NCBI RefSeq assembly: GCF_041242975.1
Contig: NZ_CP162488.1
Coordinates: forward strand, 3,648,001 to 3,712,000
Direction: 5' to 3'
Source of the DNA: Xanthomonas sp. DAR 35659
GTDB lineage: Bacteria; Pseudomonadota; Gammaproteobacteria; Xanthomonadales; Xanthomonadaceae
DNA length: 64,000 bases
Part shown: positions 26,244-35,876 of the stretch, one piece after another
Layout: each line of letters starts with the position of its first letter
Numbering within the stretch: position 1 is the stretch's first letter
Made by a program: the position numbers and the translations under genes
The notes under the pieces: generated by a model
Seen by the model: only the letters and a program-made list of their open reading frames with translations
What the model was told of the DNA's origin: nothing
Database searches by the model: none

Positions 26244-27686
26244 CTACGCCGTCCCGCCCACGGTCAAGCCGTCGATCAGCAACGACGGCTGGCCGACGCC
26301 GACCGGCACGCTCTGCCCGTCCTTGCCGCACACGCCCACGCCTTCATCCAGCGCCAGGTCGTGGCCGATCATGCGCACCTTCTGCATCGTCTCCGGGCCA
26401 TTGCCGATCAGGGTGGCGCCCTTCACCGGCGCGGTGACCTTGCCATCCTCGATCAGGTAGGCCTCGGTGGCCGAGAACACGTACTTGCCGCTGGTGATGT
26501 CGACCTGGCCGCCGCCGAAGTTGACCGCGTACAGGCCCTTCTTCACCGAGCGGATCATCTCCTGCGGGTCGTGCTGGCCGGCCAGCATGTAGGTGTTGGT
26601 CATGCGCGGCATCGGCAGGTGCGCGAACGATTCGCGGCGGCCGTTGCCGGTCGGCGCCACGCCCATCAGCCGCGCGTTCAGCGCATCCTGCATGTAACCG
26701 ACCAGCACGCCGTCCTCGATCAGCGTCGTGCAGTTGCTCGGGGTCCCTTCGTCGTCCACGTTGAGCGAGCCGCGGCGGCCGTCGAGGGTGCCGTCGTCGA
26801 CGATGGTCACGCCCGGCGAGGCCACGCGCTGGCCGATGCGCCCGGCATAGACGCTGGTGCCCTTGCGCGCGAAGTCGCCTTCCAGGCCATGCCCGACCGC
26901 CTCGTGCAGCAGCACGCCGGGCCAGCCTGGCCCCAGCACCACCGGCATCACCCCGGCCGGGGCCGGCACCGCCTCCAGGTTGACCAGCGCCTGGCGCAGG
27001 GCTTCCCTGGCGAAGGCCTCGGGCCGCCCGCCGGCGAACAGCTCCTCGTAGCCGTAGCGCCCGCCGCCGCCGGCATAGCCGGATTCGCGGCGCCCGTTGT
27101 GCTCGACGATCACCTGCACGTTCAAGCGCACCAGCGGGCGCACGTCGGCGGCGAGCACGCCGTCGCTGCGCGCCACCAGCACCGTGTCCACGCCGCCGGA
27201 CAGGCTCACCATCACCTGCTGCACGCGCGGGTCGGCGGCGCGCAGGAACTGGTCCAGGCGCCGCAGCACCTCGACCTTGTGGTCGTTGCCCATGCCGTCG
27301 ACCGGGTCCAGCGCCGGGTACAGCGCGCGCCCGTTGCCGCGCAGCAGCGCCTGCGCCGGCTGCGCGCCGCCGTCGCGGGAGATCGCCCGCGCCGACTGCG
27401 CCGCGGCCAGCAGCGCGTCGCGATGGATGTCGTCGGAATAGGCGAAGCCGGTCTTCTCGCCGGAAATGGCGCGCACGCCCACGCCCTGCTCGATGGAATG
27501 CGCACCGTCCTTGACGATGCCGTCCTCCACGCTCCAGCTCTCGCGCCGCGCGTGCTGGAAATACAGGTCGCCGAAGTCGATGCCGGGGCCGAGCAGCGTG
27601 CCGAAGGCGCGCTCCAGGCTGGTGGCGTCGAGGCCGGCGGGAAGCAACAGGCGGGTTTCGGCGAGGCTGAGGGCGTTTTCGGTCAT
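26244..27686 (-). CDS. tldD: Metalloprotease TldD
   Basis: Encodes 480 residues. The zinc-binding motif HEAVGH (His261, Glu262, His266) in [22 protein letters not shown] and the conserved C-terminal [43 protein letters not shown] identify the catalytic partner of PmbA/TldE. The complex cleaves unfolded or small peptides in the cytoplasm and matures some ribosomally made antibiotics. Its position after yhdP and rng on the same strand is the conserved gammaproteobacterial order. No precursor peptide gene was found nearby, so a housekeeping role is more likely. Confidence 0.96.
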   Translation of the reverse strand: MTENALSLAETRLLLPAGLDATSLERAFGTLLGPGIDFGDLYFQHARRESWSVEDGIVKDGAHSIEQGVGVRAISGEKTGFAYSDDIHRDALLAAAQSARAISRDGGAQPAQALLRGNGRALYPALDPVDGMGNDHKVEVLRRLDQFLRAADPRVQQVMVSLSGGVDTVLVARSDGVLAADVRPLVRLNVQVIVEHNGRRESGYAGGGGRYGYEELFAGGRPEAFAREALRQALVNLEAVPAPAGVMPVVLGPGWPGVLLHEAVGHGLEGDFARKGTSVYAGRIGQRVASPGVTIVDDGTLDGRRGSLNVDDEGTPSNCTTLIEDGVLVGYMQDALNARLMGVAPTGNGRRESFAHLPMPRMTNTYMLAGQHDPQEMIRSVKKGLYAVNFGGGQVDITSGKYVFSATEAYLIEDGKVTAPVKGATLIGNGPETMQKVRMIGHDLALDEGVGVCGKDGQSVPVGVGQPSLLIDGLTVGGTA

Positions 27687-27744
27687 GGACTCAACATGGG
27701 GGACGGGGGCGCCCAGTGCAAGCGCCGGCGGCGCGGGCGCCGAT

Positions 27745-30700
27745 TCAGGGACGGCCGGACGCGGCCGGCGGCGGTGCGGGGGCAGGTTCCGGTGCTGGCG
27801 CCGGCGCGGACTCGCGCTCGATCACCTCCACCTTGGGATCCTTCCACGGGCCGGTGACGCGGTAGGTGCGCGCACCGATCGTGCCCAGCGGCTTGCCCAG
27901 CACCGCGTTGGCGGCCGCGCCGACCGCCGCGCCGACCGGGCCGCCGGCGACCGCGCCGACCACGGTCAACAGGTTGCCGGACTTGGGATTGACGTCGATG
28001 GTCTGGTCGAACTGCTGCGCGCGCAGGTCGGCCTGCCCGCGCACCTTGATCTCCGCGGCGGGGCCGTCGATCAGCATCGACTCGCTGCGCGCCACGCCGT
28101 CGCCGAACCGCACCTGGCCGTCGATGCGGTTGAAGGCGAAGCCCTTGGAGAAGAAATCGCGGAAATCGAACATCAGCCGGCGCGGCAACTGCGCCACGCT
28201 GAGCAGGCCCAGCACGCGGCCGGCGCCGGGGTTGAGTTCGAGTAGCTGGCCGTTGCGCGCGGCCACGTCGAGCTGGCCCTGCAGCGTGGCCAACTGGAAC
28301 CCGGCCGGGTCGCCCGGCCAGGCCGCACGCAGGGTCAGCGTGCCTTGGCCGCCGCGCAACTGGCCGCCGAAATCCAGGTTCTGCATCAGCTCGCCCAGGT
28401 CCTGGCTGTCCACGTTGGCGTTGAGCTGGGTGCGGGCGCTGGCGCCCTTGCCGCGCCAGTCGCCGCTGATGTCGATCTTCTGCTTGTCCGAACGCAGGTG
28501 CAGTTGGTCCACCTGCATGCCGTCGCTCAGCTTGCGGGTGCGCAACGAGGCCGCGCCGAGGGTGATCGCACCGAAGCGCAGGTCGTCCACGTCCAGCGCC
28601 AGCGCCGGGATCGCGGCCGGGTCGATCGTGCTGGTCAGCGGCCGCACCGCCGCGGCGGCGGTGGCGGCGGCCGGGGCGGACCCGGCATCCGCGCCGTCCG
28701 CCGGCACCGCGGCGGCGGCCGCCGCCGTCGTCGGCGCCGCGCGCCAATGGACCCGCGCCAGGCGGCCGCCGAGCACCCCGTCCGGCTTGCTCGGCACGCT
28801 GAGTTCGCCGGCCAGCGCCGGTCCGTCCAGGTGCACCGCCACGCTGTCGGCCTGCGGCTGCAGGCGCAGGCGGGTCGCGTCGAACACGCCGCCGAGCAGC
28901 AGCAGATGGTCGGCGAGCACGTCGATCTGGCGCAGCGGCATCGGATCCTCGGCGCCCGGCGCAGTCGCCGCGTTCGCGTCCGGGCGGCTGACCAGGCCGA
29001 TCCAGTCGATCGCGTTCAGCGAGGCGGTACGCCCGCTCACGGTGAGGCCGCTGCTGGGCGGATCGCCGACCACATGGTCACTGCCCATCACCACCTTCAC
29101 CCCGGTCTTGCCGTTCTGGCTGCGCGCGGCCAGCGCCATCAGCTTGCCGAAGGCGACCTCGATGCGCCCGCTGCCCACCGGCAGCGGCACGTTGACCGAG
29201 GTCGCCAGCGGCGCCGCAGCGCCCTTGTCCATCGGCGCCGGCAACAGCAGTTGCGTGCCGACCAGATCAGAACGCAGCTGCAGACGGGTCGGCGGCTGGG
29301 TTCCGCCGTCGGCGGTCTTGGGCAGGGCCACGCCGACGTTCCAGCGCGAGCGGCCCTCCACGTACGGCTTGAGCCAGGCCATTTCCGGCGCGCGGTCGAG
29401 CAGATCGTCCGCGTCCGCCAAGACGCTCAGCTCGGCCTCGAAGGCCTGCTGCGGGTCGCTCACGCCATCGCCGGCGCGCAGCGCCAGCACGCCCGGCTCG
29501 CCCTCGTGCAGCACCGCCAGTTGCGGCGCCTCGAAGCCGGTGTCGCGATAGTTGGCGCTGCCGCGCATGGCGTCGAAGGCCACGTCCCAGCGGCGGTCGG
29601 CGATGCGCGCGCCGAGCAGGTCGACCGTACCGCGCAGGTGGTGCTCGCCCACGTCGCGGCGCAGGGGCTGCAACAGGTCGAAGCTGACGTCGGCCGGCCC
29701 GGACGCGCTGAGCGCGTCCAGGGTCTCGCCGTAGCGGTGGCGCAGCGGACTCTGCCGCAGCATCGCCAGCAGCTTGCCGGTCTCGGCGCGGCTGCTGGCC
29801 TGGACGCTGAGCTGGCCCTGCGCGTAGTCCGGCAGCACCGCCGACAGCCGGTCCACCGCCACCCCACCCATCTCGCCGCGGCCGTGGACCTCGAAGCCGT
29901 TGCCGATGAAGGCCACCGCGGCGTCGACCTTCTCCACCGCCGGCCATTCCTGTTGGAAGCGGATCCTGGCGTCGTCCAGCCGCGCGGTCGCCTCGAAGCG
30001 GCCGTTGTGGTTGACGAACGGCCAGTCGTCCAGGTCGCCGGACACCAGCGCGCGGCCATCGCGCAGGTGCCCGCCCTGCAGCGCGGCGTCCAGCCAGTCG
30101 GTGGCCGCCTTGCTCATCTTCGAATGCACCCAGAACTTCTTGGCCGCCACCATCGGCGCGTCCTGCAGGTCGGCGGCCAGGTCCAGCCACGGCCGCGAGC
30201 CGTCGGCCTGGAAGCGCACGCCGCCGCGGACGTCGGCGCCGTAGTCGCTGCCCTGCACGCGCAGCGCCGGCGTCGCCACGCGCAGGTCGGCGCCGTCGCG
30301 GAACGCCACGATGCGTCCGGCCAGGCGCACCTCGTGGACCACGCCGAAGCCGCTGGGCCAGTCGAAGCGCACCGGGCTGGCGGCGTCCAGCACCAGCTCC
30401 CCGCCCTGCGCATCGCCGTCGAAGCGGCCGCGCAGGCCACTGACGCCTGGGGCCTGCCCGACCGGCGCGAACGCCAGTTCGGTCAGCCGTCCCTGCCCGT
30501 ACAGCGGACCGTCGGGGCGGCCGCTCAGCGCCACCTGGGTCAGTTGCAGGCGCGGCCGGGCCGCGTGCATCCAGGCGCGCAGGTTCGGCGACAGGGCGTC
30601 GCTGAGCGCGGCCACCGCCAGCAGCGGGGCCAGGTCCAGGTGGTCGCCGAGCAGCGCCACACGGCGCCCGCCGGCGACGGTCAGCCCGTCCAGGCGCTGC

Positions 30701-31662
30701 GTCGGTTGCCCGGCCTGGCCGATCTGCAGGCGCGGCGCATCCAGCCGCCAGCCGCCGTCGATCTGCCGCCAGCGCGCCAGGGCGCGCAGCGTGGTGAACG
30801 CGGTCTGCGGCCGCGCACCGCCGGCGGCCAGCGGCGCGCCGCTCAGGCGCAGGTCGCGCAAGGTGGCGTCGACGCTGACCCCGACCACGCGGTGCCGCCG
30901 CAGCTGCGCCCAGCCCTGCACGGTGCCGGTGCCGCCTTCGACGCGGATCCCGGCGGCATGCATCAGGCCCGCCCAGCCCTCCAGTTGCGCCGGGCGCGCG
31001 GCCACGTAGGCCTCGCCGTCGCCGCGGCGGCGGTCCATGTCCAGCACCGCGGTCAGCGGCGCCTGCTTCAGGTCGATCCAGCTCTGCGCCCCCACGCGCA
31101 GGCGATCGCCGTCCACGCGCAGGCGCAGATCGATCTTCGGCAACCGCGCATCCAGGCCCAGGTCCGGCGCATGCACCGCCAGGCGGCCGTCGATGACCTG
31201 CAACTCGCCCAGGCCCTGCAAGGCGTCCAGCGGATCGCCGCCCTGGGTCGTGGTCGGCAGGCCCTGCACCGACCAGATGCCATCGGCGCCGCGCAGCAGG
31301 GTCAGCGCCAGGCCGCGCAGGCGCAGTTCGGTGAACGAGCGGCCAGGCAGCAGGCCGGCGTACATCGACACCAGCACCTCGGCCTGGCCGATGCGCACGC
31401 CGTCGCCGGCGCCGATGCGCAACCCGTCCAGACGCAGCAACGGGCCGCGCCGGGTCCAGGCGGTCTCGACCCGGTCGAAGTGGATCGGCCGCCCGGCACG
31501 CTCGCTGAGCCAGGCCTGGACCCGCTCCGGGTGCCGCTCGACCAGCGGCAACGCCTGGCTCAGCGCCCCCACCAGCAACGCCACGCACACCAGCCCGATC
31601 GCCACCGCGTAGAACGCGAAACGGCGGGCCAGGCGCAGGCGGCGGCGCAGGGGCGTATGCAT
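27745..31662 (-). CDS. yhdP: YhdP family (AsmA-like) envelope lipid-transport protein
   Basis: Encodes 1305 residues: one N-terminal membrane helix ([20 protein letters not shown], about residues 15-35), then a very long beta-rich periplasmic region with the DUF3971 and AsmA C-terminal domains near the end ([84 protein letters not shown]). YhdP with TamB and YdbH is thought to carry phospholipids to the outer membrane. The C terminus is Pro/Ala-rich. It lies between rng and tldD, the usual order. A stretch at about residues 965-1015 is unusually Ala-rich and probably disordered. Confidence 0.93.
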   Translation of the reverse strand: MHTPLRRRLRLARRFAFYAVAIGLVCVALLVGALSQALPLVERHPERVQAWLSERAGRPIHFDRVETAWTRRGPLLRLDGLRIGAGDGVRIGQAEVLVSMYAGLLPGRSFTELRLRGLALTLLRGADGIWSVQGLPTTTQGGDPLDALQGLGELQVIDGRLAVHAPDLGLDARLPKIDLRLRVDGDRLRVGAQSWIDLKQAPLTAVLDMDRRRGDGEAYVAARPAQLEGWAGLMHAAGIRVEGGTGTVQGWAQLRRHRVVGVSVDATLRDLRLSGAPLAAGGARPQTAFTTLRALARWRQIDGGWRLDAPRLQIGQAGQPTQRLDGLTVAGGRRVALLGDHLDLAPLLAVAALSDALSPNLRAWMHAARPRLQLTQVALSGRPDGPLYGQGRLTELAFAPVGQAPGVSGLRGRFDGDAQGGELVLDAASPVRFDWPSGFGVVHEVRLAGRIVAFRDGADLRVATPALRVQGSDYGADVRGGVRFQADGSRPWLDLAADLQDAPMVAAKKFWVHSKMSKAATDWLDAALQGGHLRDGRALVSGDLDDWPFVNHNGRFEATARLDDARIRFQQEWPAVEKVDAAVAFIGNGFEVHGRGEMGGVAVDRLSAVLPDYAQGQLSVQASSRAETGKLLAMLRQSPLRHRYGETLDALSASGPADVSFDLLQPLRRDVGEHHLRGTVDLLGARIADRRWDVAFDAMRGSANYRDTGFEAPQLAVLHEGEPGVLALRAGDGVSDPQQAFEAELSVLADADDLLDRAPEMAWLKPYVEGRSRWNVGVALPKTADGGTQPPTRLQLRSDLVGTQLLLPAPMDKGAAAPLATSVNVPLPVGSGRIEVAFGKLMALAARSQNGKTGVKVVMGSDHVVGDPPSSGLTVSGRTASLNAIDWIGLVSRPDANAATAPGAEDPMPLRQIDVLADHLLLLGGVFDATRLRLQPQADSVAVHLDGPALAGELSVPSKPDGVLGGRLARVHWRAAPTTAAAAAAVPADGADAGSAPAAATAAAAVRPLTSTIDPAAIPALALDVDDLRFGAITLGAASLRTRKLSDGMQVDQLHLRSDKQKIDISGDWRGKGASARTQLNANVDSQDLGELMQNLDFGGQLRGGQGTLTLRAAWPGDPAGFQLATLQGQLDVAARNGQLLELNPGAGRVLGLLSVAQLPRRLMFDFRDFFSKGFAFNRIDGQVRFGDGVARSESMLIDGPAAEIKVRGQADLRAQQFDQTIDVNPKSGNLLTVVGAVAGGPVGAAVGAAANAVLGKPLGTIGARTYRVTGPWKDPKVEVIERESAPAPAPEPAPAPPPAASGRP

Positions 31663-31664
31663 CA

Positions 31665-31817
31665 GGGATGGGGATTGGGGAATCGGGAATGGGGAATCGC
31701 AGAAGCAGATCGCGCGCGGCTCACCGCCGCGTGAAATCCGGCAAAGGAATCTGGAGATGCGTCAGCGCCGACAACACGCTCTTCCCCCATTCCCCATTCC
31801 CGATTCCCCTCTCCCGG
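31665..31817. repeat. GGGAATC repeat, inverted pair (site B)
   Basis: The left arm (31665-31699) contains GGGGATTGGGGAATCGGG, four G runs with loops of three or four bases; the right arm (31782-31817) is the C-rich counterpart. They bracket an 82-base spacer between the yhdP start and rng stop, so yhdP's start region directly abuts the repeat. Confidence 0.88.
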
Positions 31818-31819
31818 CA

Positions 31820-33310
31820 TCACAACAACACCACGTCGAACTGCTCCTGCAGGTATTGTTCGTCGGCCTGGAAGCGGATGGTCTTGCCGAGGAATTCCTC
31901 CAGTTCGGCCACCGCCGCCGATTCCTCGTCGGTGATGCGCGCCACCACCTTGGTCGAGGCGATCACCAGCAGCCGCGCCGCGTCGAACTGGCGCACCGCG
32001 CGGGTGATCTCGCGGAAGATCTCGTAGGTCACGGTCTCGGCGGTCTTGATCGAGCCGCGCCCGCTGCATTCCGGGCACGGTTCGGACAGCTGCCGCTCCA
32101 GGCTCTCCACGGTGCGCTTGCGGGTCATCTCCACCAGGCCCAGCGGCGAGAACTCGTACACCGTGGTCTTGGCGTGGTCGCGCGAGAGCGCCTTCTCCAG
32201 CGTGCGCAGCACCTGGCGGCGGTGCTCGGCATCGTCCATGTCGATGAAGTCGATGATGATGATGCCGCCGAGGTTGCGCAGCCGCAGTTGCCGCGCCACC
32301 GCCTGCGCCGCCTCCAGGTTGGTGCGGAACACCGTCTCCTCGAGGTTGCGCTGGCCCAGGAACGAGCCGGTGTTGACGTCGATGGTGGTCATCGCCTCGG
32401 TCTGGTCGATGACCAGGTAGCCGCCGGACTTCAGCGGCACCTGCTTGTCCAGCGCGCGCGCGATCTCGTCCTCGACCCCGTACAGGTCGAAGATCGGGCG
32501 GTCGCCGGTGTACAGCTCCAGGCGCTCGGCCAGCACCGGCATGTACTTGGCGACGAAGGCCTGCAAGCGCTCGAAGGTCTCGTGCGAATCGACCTTGACC
32601 TTCTCCACGTCCTTGCGGATCAGGTCGCGCACCGCGCGCAGCGGCAGGCTCAGGTCCTCGTAGATGATGCTGGCCGGGGCGCCGTCGCGGCCGCGCCGCT
32701 CGACCACGTTCCAGACCCGCGACAGGTAGGCGATGTCCTCGGCTAGGGCCTCGGCCGGCTGGCCCTCGGCATTGGTGCGGATGATGTAGCCGTAGCCGCC
32801 GTGGCTGGCGGCCAGGTCGGCGACCAGGGTCTTCAGGCGCAGCCGTTCGGCCTCGTCCTCGATCCGCGCCGACACCCCGATCACCCGCGACTGCGGCAGC
32901 AGCACCAGGTAGCGCGAGGGAATGCTGATCTGCGTGGTCAGCCGCGCGCCCTTGCTGCCGATCGGGTCCTTGACCACCTGCACCACGATGTCCTGGCCGT
33001 CGCGCAGCAACTCCACGATCGGCACGCCCGCGGACACGGGCAGCGGCGGCGCCTCGTCGGTATCGGCATGCGCCACCGGCGCCGGCCGCACCACGTCGTT
33101 GGCGTGCAGGAACGCGGCGCGTTCCAGCCCGACCTCGACGAACGCCGCCTGCATGCCGGGCATGACCCGTTGCACCCGGCCCTTGTAGATGTTGCCCACC
33201 ACCCCGCGCCGCCAGCCGCGCTCGATGTGCAGTTCCTGCAGCATGCCGTTCTCGATGACGGCCACCCGGGTCTCGCGCGGCGTGACGTTGACCAGGATCT
33301 CTTGCGACAT
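31820..33310 (-). CDS. rng: Ribonuclease G
   Basis: Encodes 496 residues. The start ([31 protein letters not shown]) and the S1 domain region (GNIYKGRVQRVMPGMQAAFVEVGLERAAFLH) are typical of the RNase E/G family; the catalytic Asp pair is in GGIIIIDFIDMDD, and the zinc-link Cys pair is in CPECSGRG. Short length, without the RNase E C-terminal scaffold, makes it RNase G, which matures 16S rRNA 5' ends and degrades some mRNAs. The start codon overlaps the maf stop by one base (TGATG), so both should be translated together. Confidence 0.95.
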   Translation of the reverse strand: MSQEILVNVTPRETRVAVIENGMLQELHIERGWRRGVVGNIYKGRVQRVMPGMQAAFVEVGLERAAFLHANDVVRPAPVAHADTDEAPPLPVSAGVPIVELLRDGQDIVVQVVKDPIGSKGARLTTQISIPSRYLVLLPQSRVIGVSARIEDEAERLRLKTLVADLAASHGGYGYIIRTNAEGQPAEALAEDIAYLSRVWNVVERRGRDGAPASIIYEDLSLPLRAVRDLIRKDVEKVKVDSHETFERLQAFVAKYMPVLAERLELYTGDRPIFDLYGVEDEIARALDKQVPLKSGGYLVIDQTEAMTTIDVNTGSFLGQRNLEETVFRTNLEAAQAVARQLRLRNLGGIIIIDFIDMDDAEHRRQVLRTLEKALSRDHAKTTVYEFSPLGLVEMTRKRTVESLERQLSEPCPECSGRGSIKTAETVTYEIFREITRAVRQFDAARLLVIASTKVVARITDEESAAVAELEEFLGKTIRFQADEQYLQEQFDVVLL

Positions 33311-33876
33311 CACAGCACTCCGAAGGCGCGCAGCAGGTTGGAAGTTTGGTGCAGAGGCAGGCCCATCACCCCCGAATAGCTGCCGTCCAGGCGGCTGACG
33401 AAACGCTCGGCGCCGCCCTGGATCGCATAGGCGCCGGCGCGCCCCATCGGCTCGCCGCTGGCGACGTAATCGGCGATGTCGCGCGCGGACAACGCGGCGA
33501 AGGTCACCGCGGTGGACACCAGCAGCAGTTCCTCGCGGCCGGCGCCGACCACCGCCACCGCGGTCATCGCCTGGTGGGTGCGTCCGGACAGGGCCGCCAG
33601 CATCGCCGTGGCATCGGCGGCATCGGCCGGCTTGCCGAACACGCGCTCGTCCAGCACCACTTCGGTGTCGGCGCCGAGGACCAGCGCATCCGCCGCGCCG
33701 TCGAGCTGCGCCAGCCCGGCGCGCGCCTTGTCCAGCGCCACGCGGCGCACATAGGCTTGCGCCGACTCGTCGGCCGCGCGCACTTCCGGCACCTCCAGGT
33801 CGAGGATCCGGAACGGTACGCCCAGACGCGTCAGCAGTTCGTTTCTGCGGGGGGAACGGGAAGCGAGATACAGCAT
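33310..33876 (-). CDS. maf: Maf family nucleotide pyrophosphatase
   Basis: Encodes 188 residues from [22 protein letters not shown] at 33876. Conserved Maf motifs are the N-terminal [32 protein letters not shown] and [13 protein letters not shown]. Maf proteins hydrolyse non-canonical nucleotides or dTTP/UTP to monophosphates; the YhdE type, encoded beside rng, prefers dTTP/UTP. The frame is open to 34068 but family similarity starts at the chosen ATG. It is the first gene of the rng-yhdP-tldD series. Confidence 0.94.
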   Translation of the reverse strand: MLYLASRSPRRNELLTRLGVPFRILDLEVPEVRAADESAQAYVRRVALDKARAGLAQLDGAADALVLGADTEVVLDERVFGKPADAADATAMLAALSGRTHQAMTAVAVVGAGREELLLVSTAVTFAALSARDIADYVASGEPMGRAGAYAIQGGAERFVSRLDGSYSGVMGLPLHQTSNLLRAFGVL

Positions 33877-34009
33877 GGCGGAAGGATAACCCGGCGCGCC
33901 TGACTGAACGATCGCTAATTCCGGCACCATGCACGCGACCCCGGCACGCATCACGACGCGTTCATCGTCGCGACAACACCCTCGCCCCACTTCGTCCAGG
34001 AGAACATCG

Positions 34010-34747
34010 ATGCGCCCACTGTCCGTCCGACCGCTGCTGCTGGCCCTGACCCTCGCCCTAGGAGGCACGATGACCGCCCATGCCCAGACCGCCGCGCCCG
34101 GCTATGCCGTGCCCGCCGACGGCACCTTGCTCAACATCGCCGCGCAGGCCGAGGCCAAGCACGCCCCGGACGTGGCCACGCTGTCCGCCGGCGTGGTCAC
34201 CCAGGCCGCCGACAGCGCCGCGGCGATGCGCCAGAACGCCGAGCAGATGACCAAGGTGCTGGCCGCGGTTCGCGCCGCCGGCATCGCCGAGAAGGACGTG
34301 CAGACCAGCGGCATCAACCTCAATCCGCAATACAAGTACGTCGACAACCAGGCGCCGCAGGTCGTCGGCTACCAGGCCAGCAACTCGGTCAACCTGAAGG
34401 TGCGCGACATCGCCAAGCTCGGCAAGGTGCTCGACGCGCTGGCCGCGCAGGGCGCCAACCAGATCAACGGCCCGACCTTCGAGATCGACGATCCGGAACC
34501 GCTGTACGACCAGGCCCGGGTCGATGCGCTGAAGAAGGCCCAGGCGCGCGCGCAGAGCTACGCCAAGGCGCTGGGCCTGCGCGTGCGCCGCATCGTCAGC
34601 ATCTCCGAAGGTAGCGGCGGCGGCGTGCGCCCGATGCCGATGATGCGCACCATGGCGATGAAGGCGGAGATGGACAGCACCCCGGTGGCGACCGGCGAGA
34701 GCAGCGTCTCGGTCAACCTGGACGTGGTGTTCGAGCTGGGCAAGTAA
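34010..34747 (+). CDS. SIMPL domain-containing (DUF541) periplasmic protein
   Basis: Encodes 245 residues with a signal peptide (cleavage after AHA-Q, about residue 26) and a purine-rich ribosome site (GGAGAACATCG) right before the ATG at 34010. The rest is the SIMPL domain: [74 protein letters not shown], and [19 protein letters not shown]. Related YggE proteins of E. coli protect against oxidative stress; others are outer-membrane-associated. It is divergent from maf and precedes the TonB-like gene by 283 bases. Confidence 0.9.
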   Translation: MRPLSVRPLLLALTLALGGTMTAHAQTAAPGYAVPADGTLLNIAAQAEAKHAPDVATLSAGVVTQAADSAAAMRQNAEQMTKVLAAVRAAGIAEKDVQTSGINLNPQYKYVDNQAPQVVGYQASNSVNLKVRDIAKLGKVLDALAAQGANQINGPTFEIDDPEPLYDQARVDALKKAQARAQSYAKALGLRVRRIVSISEGSGGGVRPMPMMRTMAMKAEMDSTPVATGESSVSVNLDVVFELGK

Positions 34748-34764
34748 TCGCCCCACCCGCGTTC

Positions 34765-34794
34765 CGACGACGGCGCCTGCGGGCGCCGTCGTCG
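34765..34794 (+). terminator. Hairpin after the SIMPL gene
   Basis: A perfect 13-base stem (CGACGACGGCGCC and complement) with a four-base loop starts 18 bases after the stop. A short TTCGTG follows rather than a long T run, so this is a likely but not strong intrinsic terminator. Confidence 0.65.
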
Positions 34795-35030
34795 TTCGTG
34801 GCGCACAGCAACCGGGGCCCCACCGCGCGCATCGTGCTGCGCGCCAGAGCCGCCGTCGCCGTGCGCGGCGCCCCGAATCGCCCCCCGTCCGTCGCCGGCG
34901 CTTGCCAAGCCGAGGGGGACAGGCTCAATGTCGGAGGTGCGGACGGGCGGCGCATCGACCCCGTCCGCCGCGCTGGCGCGTTTGGTCGTACCGCAAGTCC
35001 ACAAGACGCACATCATCATGGAGGTGGATC

Positions 35031-35708
35031 ATGGTTCGCACGCAACTCCCCGCTCCCTCGTTCGGCATCGACCTGTCGCGGATCCTAGCGCTCAGCGCCG
35101 CGATCGGTCTGCACCTGCTCGCCTTGCTGCTGTTGTTGATCCCGCTCTCGCACGTGGCACCGCCGCAGGAGCCGGCGAAGGCGCAACCGCGCTGGCAGGA
35201 ACCGATCGTGGTGCCGGTCACCCCGCCCCCGCCCGTGCCGGTGCCGGTGACGCAGGAGGAGAAGCGGATCGTGACCCCGCCGCAGACCCCGACCGCTGCA
35301 CCGACTCCGTTGCCGGTGCAGGCGCCGCTGGCCGATGCCAGCCCGATGCCGCTGCCCGCGGCGGCGGCCGATCCGGCGCCGGCCGTGGCCGAACCCAGCG
35401 TGCCGCCCACCAGCGTGAGCGCACCGGTGGAAGGCATGCAGCTGCAGTACCTGCGCGCGCCGGCCCCGCCCTACCCGCGCGAGGCGTTGCGCGACGGCTT
35501 GCAGGGCAGCGTGCTGCTGCGCGTACTGGTCGGGGTGGATGGCCAGCCGCTGGAGGTCAGCATCGCCAAGAGCAGCGGCCACAAGATCCTCGACCAGGCC
35601 GCGCGCGAGCAGGTGCTGCGGCGCTGGAAATTCCATGCTGCACTGCAGCAAGGAACCCCGGTTCAAGCCTATGGGCTGGTGCCCATCGATTTTTCGTTGA
35701 GCCGTTGA
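35031..35708 (+). CDS. TonB family energy transducer
   Basis: Encodes 225 residues. A ribosome site GGAGGTGG lies seven bases before the ATG at 35031. An N-terminal membrane helix (residues about 15-40), a Pro-rich spacer (about 45-140; VTPPPPVPVPVTQEEK) and a C-terminal TonB domain (YLRAPAPPYPREALRDGLQGSVLLRVLVGVDGQPLEVSIAKSSGHKILDQAA) give the usual layout. It would couple the proton gradient via ExbBD, not in this window, to outer-membrane receptors. The receptor gene follows 168 bases downstream, so it may be its dedicated partner. Confidence 0.88.
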   Translation: MVRTQLPAPSFGIDLSRILALSAAIGLHLLALLLLLIPLSHVAPPQEPAKAQPRWQEPIVVPVTPPPPVPVPVTQEEKRIVTPPQTPTAAPTPLPVQAPLADASPMPLPAAAADPAPAVAEPSVPPTSVSAPVEGMQLQYLRAPAPPYPREALRDGLQGSVLLRVLVGVDGQPLEVSIAKSSGHKILDQAAREQVLRRWKFHAALQQGTPVQAYGLVPIDFSLSR

Positions 35709-35716
35709 AGGCTGGC

Positions 35717-35751
35717 GCAGCCCCGGCGGCGGAAGCGCCCGCCGGGGCTGC
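35717..35751 (+). terminator. Hairpin after the tonB-like gene
   Basis: A 13-base GC-rich stem (GCAGCCCCGGCGG and complement) begins eight bases after the stop. It is followed by an AT-rich TTAATTC stretch but no run of T, so termination may be partial. Confidence 0.6.
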
Positions 35752-35803
35752 TTAATTCAAAATTCACAATTCATTCACGATAAATACACCTAGATGGCGG
35801 TCA

Positions 35804-35829
35804 GCCGGCGCTCATGTGCCGGCCTTTTT
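35804..35829 (+). terminator. Hairpin with T run in the receptor leader
   Basis: The palindrome GCCGGC appears twice around an eight-base loop and is followed by CTTTTTGG. It lies 48-73 bases upstream of the receptor GTG start in an AT-rich gap. It could end readthrough from the tonB-like gene or act as an attenuator in a leader transcript. Which one depends on where transcription starts, which the sequence does not show. Confidence 0.6.
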
Positions 35830-35876
35830 GGCAATATTAGAAATCAAAACTTGCGCTTCCAGTTAGGAGAGAGACT

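Noticed and set aside
24055..27686. TldD/TldE considered as part of a modified-peptide (microcin-like) system
   Set aside because: No precursor peptide, cyclase or exporter gene nearby; the surrounding genes are the usual housekeeping order.
28345..31734. 1129-residue open frame antisense to yhdP
   Set aside because: Composition is Arg/Gln/His/Ala-rich without domains, and it mirrors a clear yhdP gene; long antisense frames are expected in GC-rich DNA.
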